Shown here piece by piece: positions 1 through 5,695 of a stretch of 5,695 nt of DNA. Position 1 is the first letter of the stretch; each line of letters starts with the position of its first letter. The notes under the pieces were generated by a model that was not told the origin of the DNA, did no database searches, and saw only the letters and a list, made by a program, of their open reading frames with translations. The DNA comes from an uncultured Cellvibrio sp. Lineage in GTDB: Bacteria > Pseudomonadota > Gammaproteobacteria > Pseudomonadales > Cellvibrionaceae. The translations under genes were made by a program, and so were the position numbers. Location of the stretch: contig CAMPIG010000318.1 of NCBI GenBank assembly GCA_946886255.1, positions 1-5,695 of the forward strand, written 5' to 3'.

Positions 1-811
1 TGATTTATGGGATTTGGTTCAGAATGGCAGTCAGGATGACATTAATTTGACTGAGTGTACCCAGCCGTTATTGCTCACTGCCAGTGTTGCGATTTGGCGC
101 GTATGGCAGCACAAAGGTGGTGCGCAGCCGGCATTTCTGGCCGGACATAGCTTGGGTGAATGGTCCGCTTTGGTTTGTGCTGGAGTGGTTGCATTTGGCG
201 ATGCAGTAAAATTGGTTCAGCAGCGCGGCAAATTTATGCAAGAAGCTGTACCGGCAGGGCAGGGCGCTATGGCGGCCATTATTGGCTTGGATGATGGATC
301 AATTATTAATGCTTGCAAGCAGGCAGAGCAAGGTGAAGTTGTCGCGGCGGTAAATTTTAATTCGCCGGGACAAGTTGTTATCGCAGGTGCTGCCGGAGCT
401 GTCGAGCGTGCGAGCGCATTGTGCAAAGAGGCGGGGGCGAAGCGCGCGCTTCCCTTGCCTGTGAGTGCACCCTTTCATACATCGCTCATGCGACCAGCAG
501 CGGAAAAATTGGCAGAGCAAATTTACAACACACCATTTTCTGTTCCAGATATCCCGGTTGTGCATAATGTAACTGCAGCGCCAGAAAGTAATCCCGAAAA
601 AATCAAGGCGCTCATGATTGAGCAAATCTTTAGTGCGGTGCGCTGGGTTGATTGCGTCAACACTTTGTCAGCGCGTGGTGTCGCTACCACGATCGAATGT
701 GGTCCAGGTAAAGTGCTTTCAGGATTGAATAAAAGAATTAACAAGGATTTGAATACGCTCTCCATCGAAACCTCAGAAGAGCTTCTCGGGGCGTTGAAAA
801 TTTTTAATTAA
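1..811 (+). CDS. fabD: Malonyl-CoA:ACP transacylase FabD, 5' end cut off by window
   Basis: FabD moves the malonyl group from malonyl-CoA to the phosphopantetheine arm of acyl carrier protein, supplying the extender unit for type II fatty acid synthesis in the cytosol. The reading frame is open from the left edge (first full codon at base 2, reading DLWDL), so the true start lies outside; the TTG at 14 is an internal codon. By comparison with remembered E. coli FabD about 42 residues are missing, giving a full length near 311 (E. coli 309). The nucleophile motif GHSLGE is present with its serine at bases 149-151. The catalytic histidine, in PVSAPFH, is at 476-478, exactly 109 residues later as in E. 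coli (Ser92, His201). The arginine that binds the malonyl carboxylate sits 25 residues after the serine, in QQRGKFMQEAVP. The SPGQVVIAG and ECGPGKVLSGL stretches are also typical. fabG follows after 12 nt, so the two are very likely one transcript. Confidence 0.97.
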   Translation, partial: DLWDLVQNGSQDDINLTECTQPLLLTASVAIWRVWQHKGGAQPAFLAGHSLGEWSALVCAGVVAFGDAVKLVQQRGKFMQEAVPAGQGAMAAIIGLDDGSIINACKQAEQGEVVAAVNFNSPGQVVIAGAAGAVERASALCKEAGAKRALPLPVSAPFHTSLMRPAAEKLAEQIYNTPFSVPDIPVVHNVTAAPESNPEKIKALMIEQIFSAVRWVDCVNTLSARGVATTIECGPGKVLSGLNKRINKDLNTLSIETSEELLGALKIFN

Positions 812-823
812 TGGGTGAAGACG

Positions 824-1570
824 ATGATCAATTTAAACGATAAGGTTGCTCTGGTCACTGGGGCCAGTCGAGGTATCGGTGCTGCGATTGCGGAGCAACT
901 GGGGGCTGCCGGTGCGACAGTTATTGGCACGGCGACCAGTGAATCCGGAGCGGAAAAAATATCTGCTCGCTTACAGGAAATGGGTATTCGTGGCGCAGGA
1001 AAAGTATTAAATGTTACCGATGCTGATTCGGTAGCGGAGTTAATGAAAAGTGTTCAGGGAGAATTTGGTACCCCATCTATTCTTGTCAACAACGCTGGCA
1101 TTACTAAAGATAATTTGCTGATGCGCATGAGCGATGATGAATGGTTTGATGTTATCAATACCAATCTCAGCTCAATTTATCGCTTAAGTAAAGCGGTGCT
1201 GCGCGGAATGATGAAAGCTCGCTGGGGCCGTATCATTAACATCAGTTCCGTCGTCGGCTCTATGGGCAATGCCGGACAATCGAATTATGCCGCTACCAAA
1301 GCGGGTGTATCAGGTTTTGCGCGTTCACTGGCTGCAGAGGTGGGTTCGCGCGGTATCACCGTTAATACCGTTGCGCCGGGTTTTATTGATACTGATATGA
1401 CCAAAGGATTGCCAGAGGAACAAAAGGCGGGATTGTTGTCCAACATTCCTGTGGGGCGTTTGGGGAAGCCCGAAGAAATTGCTGCGGTTGTGGTTTTTTT
1501 GGCCAGCGATGCGGCAGCGTATGTCAGCGGTGAGACAATCCACGTCAATGGCGGCTTGTACATGAGCTAA
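824..1570 (+). CDS. fabG: 3-oxoacyl-[ACP] reductase FabG
   Basis: FabG is the NADPH-dependent reductase that converts 3-ketoacyl-ACP to 3-hydroxyacyl-ACP, the first reduction of each elongation cycle, and normally works as a cytosolic tetramer. It is a classical short-chain dehydrogenase: the cofactor motif TGASRGIG is at residues 12-19, NNAG at 89-92, and the catalytic tetrad is Asn114, Ser142, Tyr155 and Lys159 (YAATK), each four residues later than in E. coli. The C-terminus HVNGGLYMS is typical of true FabG rather than of other family members. The frame could open at GTG 815, but the ATG at 824 is preferred. It gives 248 residues (E. coli 244), begins MINLNDKVALVTG like the family, and has a GGTGA Shine-Dalgarno at 814-818 with 5 nt spacing; the GTG would lie inside that site. 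It sits between fabD and acpP as in the standard fab cluster. Confidence 0.97.
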   Translation: MINLNDKVALVTGASRGIGAAIAEQLGAAGATVIGTATSESGAEKISARLQEMGIRGAGKVLNVTDADSVAELMKSVQGEFGTPSILVNNAGITKDNLLMRMSDDEWFDVINTNLSSIYRLSKAVLRGMMKARWGRIINISSVVGSMGNAGQSNYAATKAGVSGFARSLAAEVGSRGITVNTVAPGFIDTDMTKGLPEEQKAGLLSNIPVGRLGKPEEIAAVVVFLASDAAAYVSGETIHVNGGLYMS

Positions 1571-1585
1571 TAATGGGATTTAAGT

Positions 1586-1627
1586 CTTTGTTTTTCTTAG
1601 AAATTCAGTAAAAAAACGAAGAATTTT
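1586..1627 (+). terminator. AT-rich inverted repeat after fabG, possible weak terminator or attenuator
   Basis: The arm at 1586-1595 (CTTTGTTTTT) pairs with 1612-1621 (AAAAACGAAG): ten base pairs with one G-T pair and a 16-nt loop, followed after two A by TTTT at 1624-1627. The stem is mostly A-T and the T tract is short, so any termination would be partial. Its place, just past the fabG stop and before the candidate acpP promoter, suits lowering read-through from fabD-fabG into acpP. This is inference from base pairing only. Confidence 0.3.
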
Positions 1628-1637
1628 GGCAGGATGC

Positions 1638-1667
1638 GTTACAACACGGCAAAAATAGATGTAAAAT
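1638..1667 (+). promoter_or_regulatory. Candidate sigma-70 promoter for acpP
   Basis: A TAAAAT hexamer at 1662-1667 matches five of six bases of the -10 consensus. Upstream, GTTACA at 1638-1643 (18-bp spacing, four of six matches) is the best -35 candidate; TTACAA at 1639-1644 (17-bp spacing) is an alternative. The bases just after the -10 are GC-rich (GCGCG, 1668-1672), a discriminator type known from promoters under growth-rate (ppGpp) control. acpP is usually far more strongly expressed than its neighbours, so its own promoter is expected here. Predicted start near 1674, leaving a leader of about 90 nt. Confidence 0.4.
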
Positions 1668-1697
1668 GCGCGTCGATTTTGGCCGAAACATTATGAA

Positions 1698-1736
1698 GGA
1701 ACCACCTTCGTGGTTTCACAAGTGACGGTTTCGTCG
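1698..1736 (+). promoter_or_regulatory. Two hairpins in the acpP leader
   Basis: Hairpin one: 1698-1705 (GGAACCAC) pairs with 1710-1717 (GTGGTTTC), eight base pairs with one G-T pair, around the four-base loop CTTC. Hairpin two: 1723-1727 (TGACG) pairs with 1732-1736 (CGTCG), four Watson-Crick pairs plus a closing T-G pair, loop GTTT. Neither is followed by a T tract, so they are not intrinsic terminators. They would sit in the untranslated leader directly upstream of the acpP ribosome binding site, where they could stabilise the message or influence translation. No known riboswitch class is recognised. Confidence 0.35.
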
Positions 1737-1764
1737 ATACTACCACTAGGAGTTAAATAGCATC

Positions 1765-2001
1765 ATGAGCAGCATTGAAGAACGCGTAAAAAAAATCGTT
1801 GCTGAGCAACTGGGTGTGAAAGAAGAAGAAGTTAAAAACGAAGCTTCTTTTGTAGAAGATCTGGGTGCTGACTCTCTCGACACCGTAGAGCTGGTTATGG
1901 CTCTGGAAGAAGAGTTCGAGACAGAAATCCCCGATGAAGAAGCTGAGAAAATCACCACAGTTCAGCTGGCTATCGATTACATTAACGCCAACTTGGCGTA
2001 A
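1765..2001 (+). CDS. acpP: Acyl carrier protein AcpP
   Basis: AcpP is the small acidic cytosolic protein that carries growing acyl chains as thioesters on a 4'-phosphopantetheine arm, and hands them between FabD, FabF, FabG and the acyltransferases. It has 78 residues, the usual length. The attachment serine is Ser37 in the invariant GADSLDTVE motif (codon at 1873-1875), equal to Ser36 in the Met-less numbering of E. coli. The four-helix sequence pattern is complete, from [18 protein letters not shown] to the negatively charged recognition helix after the DSL motif ([20 protein letters not shown]). Start at ATG 1765: an AGGAG site lies at 1748-1752, a long 12-nt spacing that is still compatible with use. 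The gene is flanked by a candidate promoter and leader upstream and a strong terminator downstream, so it can be made as a short monocistronic message as well as from fabD-fabG read-through. Confidence 0.99.
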   Translation: MSSIEERVKKIVAEQLGVKEEEVKNEASFVEDLGADSLDTVELVMALEEEFETEIPDEEAEKITTVQLAIDYINANLA

Positions 2002-2032
2002 TCTTCAAAGTCTCTGATTATCTGTCTTCATG

Positions 2033-2073
2033 AAAAAGCCGTATTATTGTGAAATAGTACGGCTTTTTCTTTT
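2033..2073 (+). terminator. Strong Rho-independent terminator after acpP
   Basis: The arms 2033-2048 and 2053-2068 form a 16-bp stem with one G-T pair; its outer eleven pairs (AAAAAGCCGTA with TACGGCTTTTT) are perfect. The loop is GTGA, a GNRA-type tetraloop that stabilises the hairpin. The right arm runs into TTTTTCTTTT. The A run on the left arm could also give some termination of minus-strand transcription. It separates acpP from fabF. Confidence 0.93.
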
Positions 2074-2094
2074 GCAAATTTTATTGCATAGATT

Positions 2095-2127
2095 CTGTCA
2101 GTAGCTGTTTGATCAGCGCGATATACT
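2095..2127 (+). promoter_or_regulatory. Tentative promoter for fabF
   Basis: The acpP terminator implies that fabF needs its own promoter or depends on read-through. The best -10 in the gap is TATACT at 2122-2127, five of six matches. No good -35 stands at normal spacing; CTGTCA at 2095-2100 matches four of six but is 21 bp away. The start would fall near 2134, leaving a leader of about 60 nt. Confidence 0.25.
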
Positions 2128-2196
2128 AAATGCCCGTCCCTAAGCATTTTGAAATTTTATCCCGCCAATTCCTTATTGTTTTGGAGAATCCCTAAC

Positions 2197-3438
2197 GTGT
2201 CGCGTAGAAGAGTGGTTGTAACTGGTCTTGGTATGGTCAGCTCGCTGGGTAATACAGTGGCTGATACCTGGCATGGCATTGTGAATGGCAAAAGCGGTGT
2301 AGAAACGATCTCCGCTTTTGATACTTCGGCTTTTACCACGCAATTCAGTGCATCCGTAAAAAATCTCGTGATTGACGATTATTTTTCCGGCAAAGATGCA
2401 CGGAAGATGGATCCTTTTATTCAGTATGGAATGGTGGCCGGTATTCAGGCGATTCGTGATGCGGGTCTTGAAGTGTCCGACGCTAATGCTGGCCGTATCG
2501 GCGTGTCTATCGGCTCGGGAATTGGGGGAATTGGTACCATCGAAGAGGGAACGCTGGTGGTAGAGCATAAGGGGCCGCGCCGTATGTCTCCCTTCTTTGT
2601 TCCCAGCGCCATCATTAACATGATCTCTGGCAATCTTTCCATTATGTACGGGTTGCGTGGTCCTAACATCGCCATCACCACTGCTTGTACCACCGGTACC
2701 CACAGTATCGGCTTTGCTGCACGTATGATTCAGTACGGCGATGCGGATGTCATGGTCGCAGGTGGTGCCGAGATGGCAACAACACCCGTTGGCTTGGGAG
2801 GGTTTGCCGCTGCGCGAGCCTTGTCAACGCGCAACGACAACCCACAGGCGGCCAGCCGCCCTTGGGACAAAGACCGGGACGGTTTTGTTTTGGGCGATGG
2901 AGCGGGTGTGTTGGTGCTAGAGGAATATGAGCATGCTAAAGCGCGTGGAGCCAGAATATACGCCGAACTGATCGGTTTTGGCATGAGCGGCGATGCCTAT
3001 CACATGACCTCACCGCCGGAAGATGGCTCGGGTGCGGCCGCATCTATGGTTAATGCCATCAGGGATGCAGGAATTCCTCCCGGCGAAATCAACTACATCA
3101 ATGCTCATGGCACCTCTACTGCGGCTGGAGATAAGGCTGAATGCCAGGCTGTGAAATCAGTGATGGGCAGTGCTGCTGATCAGGTGGCGGTGAGTTCTAC
3201 CAAGTCCATGATTGGGCATTTGCTGGGGGCGGCCGGCGCGGTGGAAGCAATCTTCAGCGTGCTGGCTATTCGTGACCAGGTGGCTCCGCCGACCATCAAT
3301 TTGGATAACCCTGAAGAAGGCTGTGACATTAACTTTGTACCTCACACCGCCCAGGAGCGAAAAATAGAAACCGTGCTTTCCAACTCTTTCGGTTTCGGTG
3401 GAACCAATGGTTCTCTTATCTTCCGCAAGTTAACCTGA
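2197..3438 (+). CDS. fabF: 3-oxoacyl-[ACP] synthase II FabF (KAS II)
   Basis: FabF is the cytosolic elongating condensing enzyme: it takes an acyl chain from AcpP onto its cysteine, decarboxylates malonyl-AcpP and joins the two into 3-ketoacyl-AcpP. In relatives it also extends C16:1 to C18:1. The thiolase-fold signature is complete: Cys164 in TTACTTGTH, His304 in NAHGTST, Lys336 in SSTKSMIGH, His341 in the same motif, and the C-terminal glycine-rich loop [10 protein letters not shown]. Ile109 in GSGIGG corresponds to the residue lining the acyl pocket in E. coli. The start is the GTG at 2197, which gives [13 protein letters not shown] and 413 residues, the same length as E. coli FabF, with GGAG at 2183-2186. 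The frame stays open to a TTG at 2149, but those 16 extra residues do not resemble the family. Bracketed by the acpP terminator and its own, it is probably a single-gene transcription unit. Confidence 0.97.
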   Translation: MSRRRVVVTGLGMVSSLGNTVADTWHGIVNGKSGVETISAFDTSAFTTQFSASVKNLVIDDYFSGKDARKMDPFIQYGMVAGIQAIRDAGLEVSDANAGRIGVSIGSGIGGIGTIEEGTLVVEHKGPRRMSPFFVPSAIINMISGNLSIMYGLRGPNIAITTACTTGTHSIGFAARMIQYGDADVMVAGGAEMATTPVGLGGFAAARALSTRNDNPQAASRPWDKDRDGFVLGDGAGVLVLEEYEHAKARGARIYAELIGFGMSGDAYHMTSPPEDGSGAAASMVNAIRDAGIPPGEINYINAHGTSTAAGDKAECQAVKSVMGSAADQVAVSSTKSMIGHLLGAAGAVEAIFSVLAIRDQVAPPTINLDNPEEGCDINFVPHTAQERKIETVLSNSFGFGGTNGSLIFRKLT

Positions 3439-3466
3439 TGCTACTTTTGCCTTCCATTGAGACATC

Positions 3467-3500
3467 AAAAACGCCGAGCCACATACAGCTCGGCGTTTTT
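3467..3500 (+). terminator. Strong Rho-independent terminator after fabF
   Basis: The arms 3467-3479 (AAAAACGCCGAGC) and 3488-3500 (GCTCGGCGTTTTT) pair perfectly over 13 bp around an eight-base loop; the right arm ends in five T. The GC core is strong. It begins 28 nt past the fabF stop and ends 33 nt before pabC, so it should cut most fabF transcription before pabC. Symmetric A and T runs would allow weaker action on the opposite strand. Confidence 0.93.
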
Positions 3501-3533
3501 GTATCGGCATCAAATTTTGTATAGACTCCTCCG

Positions 3534-4394
3534 ATGCCTAGTCAATTTCCCCTGATTTCCGTCAATGGTGTTATAAGCGCCTCAGTGTCTCCGCTGGATC
3601 GCGGCTTTGCTTATGGCGACGGCCTTTTCGAGACCTGCCGTTATCGGATGGGTGTCGTACCTTTGTGGAAGTTCCATCGTCAGCGCTTGTTTGACGCATG
3701 TGGGGCGTTAATGATCCCGCTCGATACAGCGCGCCTGGAGACATACATCGCCGATATCATTCAGCAGGCTCAGCATCTCGGTGTTGCAGATGGGGTAGTT
3801 AAAGTGATTGTGACACGCGGTTGCGGTGGCCGCGGTTATGCATTTCCTGAATCGGTATCACCAACCATTTGCGTTATATTTTTCGATGCTTTGCCGGACG
3901 ATTTACAACATATAAAACTGCGGATTTGTAAGCAGAGGCTTTCCAATAACCGCGCATTGGCCGGACTTAAACATCTCAACCGCCTTGAGCAAATTATGGC
4001 GCGTGCAGAATGGAAAAACGACTATTCCGAGGGGCTGATGCTTGATGATGAGGGGAATGTTATTGAGGCCACTGCCAGCAATATCTTTATGGTGCAGGAT
4101 GGTCAACTCTTTACGCCCGATCTCTCATTTGCCGGTGTAGTGGGTATCATGCGGCGGGTCATTATTGAGCGCCTCGCTCCGGCCCTGAATTTAGCGGTGA
4201 CAATAAAAAAAATTATGCCAGTCGAATTGCAGCGTGCAGATGAAATGTTTATCTGCAACAGTATCAGAGGGATTGTGTCGGTAGCCGCATTGGATGGCGA
4301 AACGCCTACGCGTTTTTCTCGCCATGAAATAACGCACAGCTTACGAGATCAGTTGGCGATATTGTTGCGCGATATATCATCTGAAGTGGATTAA
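3534..4394 (+). CDS. pabC: Aminodeoxychorismate lyase PabC
   Basis: PabC is a PLP enzyme of the class IV aminotransferase fold that splits 4-amino-4-deoxychorismate into p-aminobenzoate and pyruvate for folate synthesis. The PLP lysine is Lys146 in LAGLKHLNRLEQ, which is nearly identical to the E. coli PabC motif. The PLP-binding glutamate is Glu179 in VIEATASNIF, and the N-terminal LDRGFAYGDGLFET and the RGCGGRGY stretch also fit. It has 286 residues against 269 in E. coli. Branched-chain and D-amino-acid aminotransferases share the fold, but the KHLNRLEQ motif and the place between fabF and mltG favour PabC. The ATG at 3534 is forced: an in-frame TAG lies at 3522-3524 and no later start keeps the N-terminal strand. 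No Shine-Dalgarno is visible; the bases before the ATG are pyrimidine-rich (CTCCTCC at 3526-3532). The gene runs into mltG after 5 nt. Confidence 0.93.
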   Translation: MPSQFPLISVNGVISASVSPLDRGFAYGDGLFETCRYRMGVVPLWKFHRQRLFDACGALMIPLDTARLETYIADIIQQAQHLGVADGVVKVIVTRGCGGRGYAFPESVSPTICVIFFDALPDDLQHIKLRICKQRLSNNRALAGLKHLNRLEQIMARAEWKNDYSEGLMLDDEGNVIEATASNIFMVQDGQLFTPDLSFAGVVGIMRRVIIERLAPALNLAVTIKKIMPVELQRADEMFICNSIRGIVSVAALDGETPTRFSRHEITHSLRDQLAILLRDISSEVD

Positions 4395-4399
4395 TGTGA

Positions 4400-5473
4400 A
4401 TGCGCAAGATGCTAAAAAAAATAATGCGATTGTTACGAGTATTGATGGTATTAACGGTGCTGGTCGGGGTATCAGCCTGGCTTTATGTGCAGCACTGGTT
4501 GACGACACCTTTAGCGCTGCCTCAAGCCGGATATACCTACCAGCTTCATTCGGGGCGAGTATTGGGACACCTGGCTCATGACCTGGCTCAACAGGGTTTT
4601 TTGCAACACCCACGTTTGTTGACCTTATATGCACGTTTTTCCAATGCGACCAAGGTTCATGCGGGAGAATACTTTCTGCCTCACGGCGTTACGCCGCAAC
4701 AATTGCTGGAGAAGCTGCGTAAAGGTGAAGTGGTGTTATACCAGGTAACGCTTGTAGAGGGGTGGACATTTCGGCAGGCCTTAGCGTTGCTTCATTCAAA
4801 GGACACCATCAAACCTCTGCTACAGGACAAGACGGAAGCGGAGCAGTTGGCGCTGCTGGAGTTACCGATCGACCATCCCGAAGGCTGGTTTTTTCCTGAT
4901 ACATACCTATATCCTCGCGATGCCACGGACGTAGAAATTATGCGTAGGGCATATTTGCAAATGCAACAATTGCTCCAAAAACTGTGGGAGGCTCGCGCCG
5001 ATAATCTGCCTTACAAAAACCCATACGAAGCATTGATCATGGCATCGATCGTAGAGCGGGAAACGGGTGCGGAGTGGGAGCGTGATCAGATCGCGGGTGT
5101 CTTCGTCCGCCGCTTACAGAAAGGGATGCGTCTGCAAACAGATCCCACTGTGATCTATGGAATGGGTGAGGCGTATAAAGGCAAGATAACGCGAAAAAAT
5201 CTACAGCAGGCTACTCCCTATAACACATACGTTATCAAAGGCTTGCCTCCCACGCCTATTTCCTTGCCCGGTCGTGCAGCACTTCAGGCGACCTTGAACC
5301 CGGCGGATGGCAACGCGCTTTATTTTGTCGCTAAAGGAGACGGTACCACACACTTTTCTGCAACCTTGGCGGAGCACAATCGGGCGGTGCGACGCTATCA
5401 ATTAAATCGCCGCTCGGATTATCGCTCCACTGTAAATCCAGACCAATCGGCGGAGGAATTGGTTAATCCGTGA
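4400..5473 (+). CDS. mltG: Endolytic murein transglycosylase MltG (YceG family)
   Basis: MltG is an inner-membrane enzyme with its catalytic part in the periplasm; it cleaves nascent glycan strands internally and is thought to set where synthesis ends. Residues 1-13 are basic, and a hydrophobic segment at about 11-33 (rich in L, V, A) makes a single membrane anchor with no lipobox. A LysM-like region follows (about 44-110), then the YceG catalytic domain: LVEGWTF at 118-124, EGWFFPDTYLYP at 161-172, ASIVERETGAEWERD at 215-229 and MRLQTDPTVIYGMG at 243-256. Glu221 aligns with the catalytic Glu218 of E. coli MltG. Length is 357 against 340, mostly from a longer polar C-terminal tail. Start at ATG 4400, 5 nt after pabC, with GTGGA at 4386-4390; an in-frame ATG at 4409 is a weaker alternative. 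It is very likely cotranscribed and translationally close-coupled with pabC. Confidence 0.96.
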   Translation: MRKMLKKIMRLLRVLMVLTVLVGVSAWLYVQHWLTTPLALPQAGYTYQLHSGRVLGHLAHDLAQQGFLQHPRLLTLYARFSNATKVHAGEYFLPHGVTPQQLLEKLRKGEVVLYQVTLVEGWTFRQALALLHSKDTIKPLLQDKTEAEQLALLELPIDHPEGWFFPDTYLYPRDATDVEIMRRAYLQMQQLLQKLWEARADNLPYKNPYEALIMASIVERETGAEWERDQIAGVFVRRLQKGMRLQTDPTVIYGMGEAYKGKITRKNLQQATPYNTYVIKGLPPTPISLPGRAALQATLNPADGNALYFVAKGDGTTHFSATLAEHNRAVRRYQLNRRSDYRSTVNPDQSAEELVNP

Positions 5474-5525
5474 TCACGTCGGCTGCGGTAGGAAAAGCCG
5501 GGGCGAGTCGTTACAATGGCTTCTT

Positions 5526-5553
5526 TTGCCGACCGTGACTGGCGGCTTATCAT
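5526..5553 (+). promoter_or_regulatory. Candidate sigma-70 promoter for glnS
   Basis: TTGCCG at 5526-5531 (four of six matches to -35) and TATCAT at 5548-5553 (five of six to -10) are 16 bp apart. They would start transcription near 5560, about 29 nt before the glnS ATG. A rival -10, TACAAT at 5512-5517, lacks a good -35. No T-tailed hairpin separates mltG from this region, so read-through from mltG is also possible. Confidence 0.35.
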
Positions 5554-5588
5554 CGACTGACACAGTGACTAACCGGACGTTATCCCGT

Positions 5589-5695
5589 ATGACTGAACAT
5601 CCCGTTTCCAGCACGACATCCAGCAGCGCCGACGCTAAAACAACTGCCAAGCCTGCGCATTTTATTCAACAAATCATCCGCAAAGATTTGGAAGA
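5589..5695 (+). CDS. glnS: Glutaminyl-tRNA synthetase GlnS, N-terminal fragment
   Basis: GlnS charges tRNA-Gln with glutamine in the cytosol. Only 35 codons and two bases are in the window, before any catalytic motif (HIGH, KMSKS) could appear. The identification rests on residues 22-35, PAHFIQQIIRKDLE, which matches the start of E. coli GlnS (PTNFIRQIIDEDL) at the expected place. Ahead of it stands a low-complexity stretch of about 20 residues rich in Ser, Thr and Ala; such variable N-terminal leaders are common in bacterial GlnS. Start chosen at ATG 5589; GGA at 5575-5577 is only a weak Shine-Dalgarno. The frame is open upstream with GTGs at 5565 and 5535, but they have no better ribosome site. 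In many gammaproteobacteria mltG is followed by tmk, and this N-terminus has no P-loop or other Tmk feature. Confidence 0.8.
   Translation, partial: MTEHPVSSTTSSSADAKTTAKPAHFIQQIIRKDLE

Noticed and set aside
811..843. ATG overlapping the fabD stop (TAATG), opening a 10-codon frame.
   Set aside because: It is out of frame with fabG, has no family match and ends at once. The true fabG start is ATG 824 with its own Shine-Dalgarno. A coupling role is possible but unsupported.
2149..2196. N-terminal extension of FabF from TTG 2149.
   Set aside because: The 16 added residues do not resemble KAS II N-termini and have no clear ribosome site; the GTG at 2197 gives the standard 413-residue protein.
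2173..2703. A 176-codon open frame on the minus strand inside fabF, and similar antisense frames at 299-625, 1285-1563 and 2730-2984.
   Set aside because: They lie entirely opposite well-supported conserved genes, match no protein family I recognise, and have low-complexity or Cys/His/Arg-rich translations typical of shadow frames.
4396..4581. A 61-codon plus-strand frame beginning with GTG between pabC and mltG.
   Set aside because: It overlaps the start of mltG in another frame; the mltG translation with its membrane anchor and catalytic domain explains this DNA.
5479..5501. Small inverted repeat (CGGCT at 5480-5484 with AGCCG at 5496-5500) after mltG, considered as a terminator.
   Set aside because: Only five base pairs, an 11-nt loop and no T tract, so it does not meet the pattern of an intrinsic terminator.
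1..5695. Search by eye for CRISPR arrays, tRNA or rRNA genes, insertion-sequence ends, long direct repeats, phage or defence genes.
   Set aside because: None seen. Genes fill nearly the whole window, the largest gaps (about 195 nt) are explained by promoters, leaders and terminators, and all coding genes are housekeeping.

Overview
The window is a chromosomal, all-plus-strand stretch of a gammaproteobacterium carrying the conserved fatty-acid-synthesis cluster. The order is fabD (5' end cut off), fabG, acpP, fabF, pabC, mltG, and then the first 35 codons of glnS. The proteins match their E. coli counterparts closely by recalled sequence, and the fabD-fabG-acpP-fabF-pabC-mltG order is the classical gammaproteobacterial one. 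Base composition looks balanced, around half GC by eye. A marine or soil lineage near Cellvibrio or Pseudomonas is plausible, but I cannot fix the genus from this sequence.

Layout. Bases 1-1570 hold fabD and fabG, 12 nt apart and clearly co-transcribed. Bases 1571-1764 are a 194-nt spacer with an AT-rich inverted repeat, a candidate promoter and two small leader hairpins ahead of acpP (1765-2001). A strong intrinsic terminator follows acpP at 2033-2073. After a spacer with a tentative promoter comes fabF (2197-3438, GTG start), closed by a second strong terminator at 3467-3500. pabC (3534-4394) starts 33 nt later without a visible Shine-Dalgarno sequence. mltG (4400-5473) follows 5 nt after pabC. 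A 115-nt spacer with a candidate promoter leads into glnS, which runs off the right edge.

How the genes work together. FabD loads malonyl groups onto the acyl carrier protein AcpP, FabF condenses malonyl-AcpP with the growing acyl chain, and FabG reduces the resulting 3-ketoacyl-AcpP. PabC makes p-aminobenzoate for folate. MltG is an inner-membrane enzyme that cleaves nascent peptidoglycan. GlnS charges tRNA-Gln. The two strong terminators cut the cluster into separately controlled units (fabD-fabG with or without acpP; fabF; pabC-mltG), which fits the very high demand for AcpP.

I found no mobile element, CRISPR array, RNA gene, broken gene or undescribed system. The points worth a second look are modest: the mltG-glnS junction where many relatives have tmk-holB, the structured leader of acpP, and the start region of pabC.
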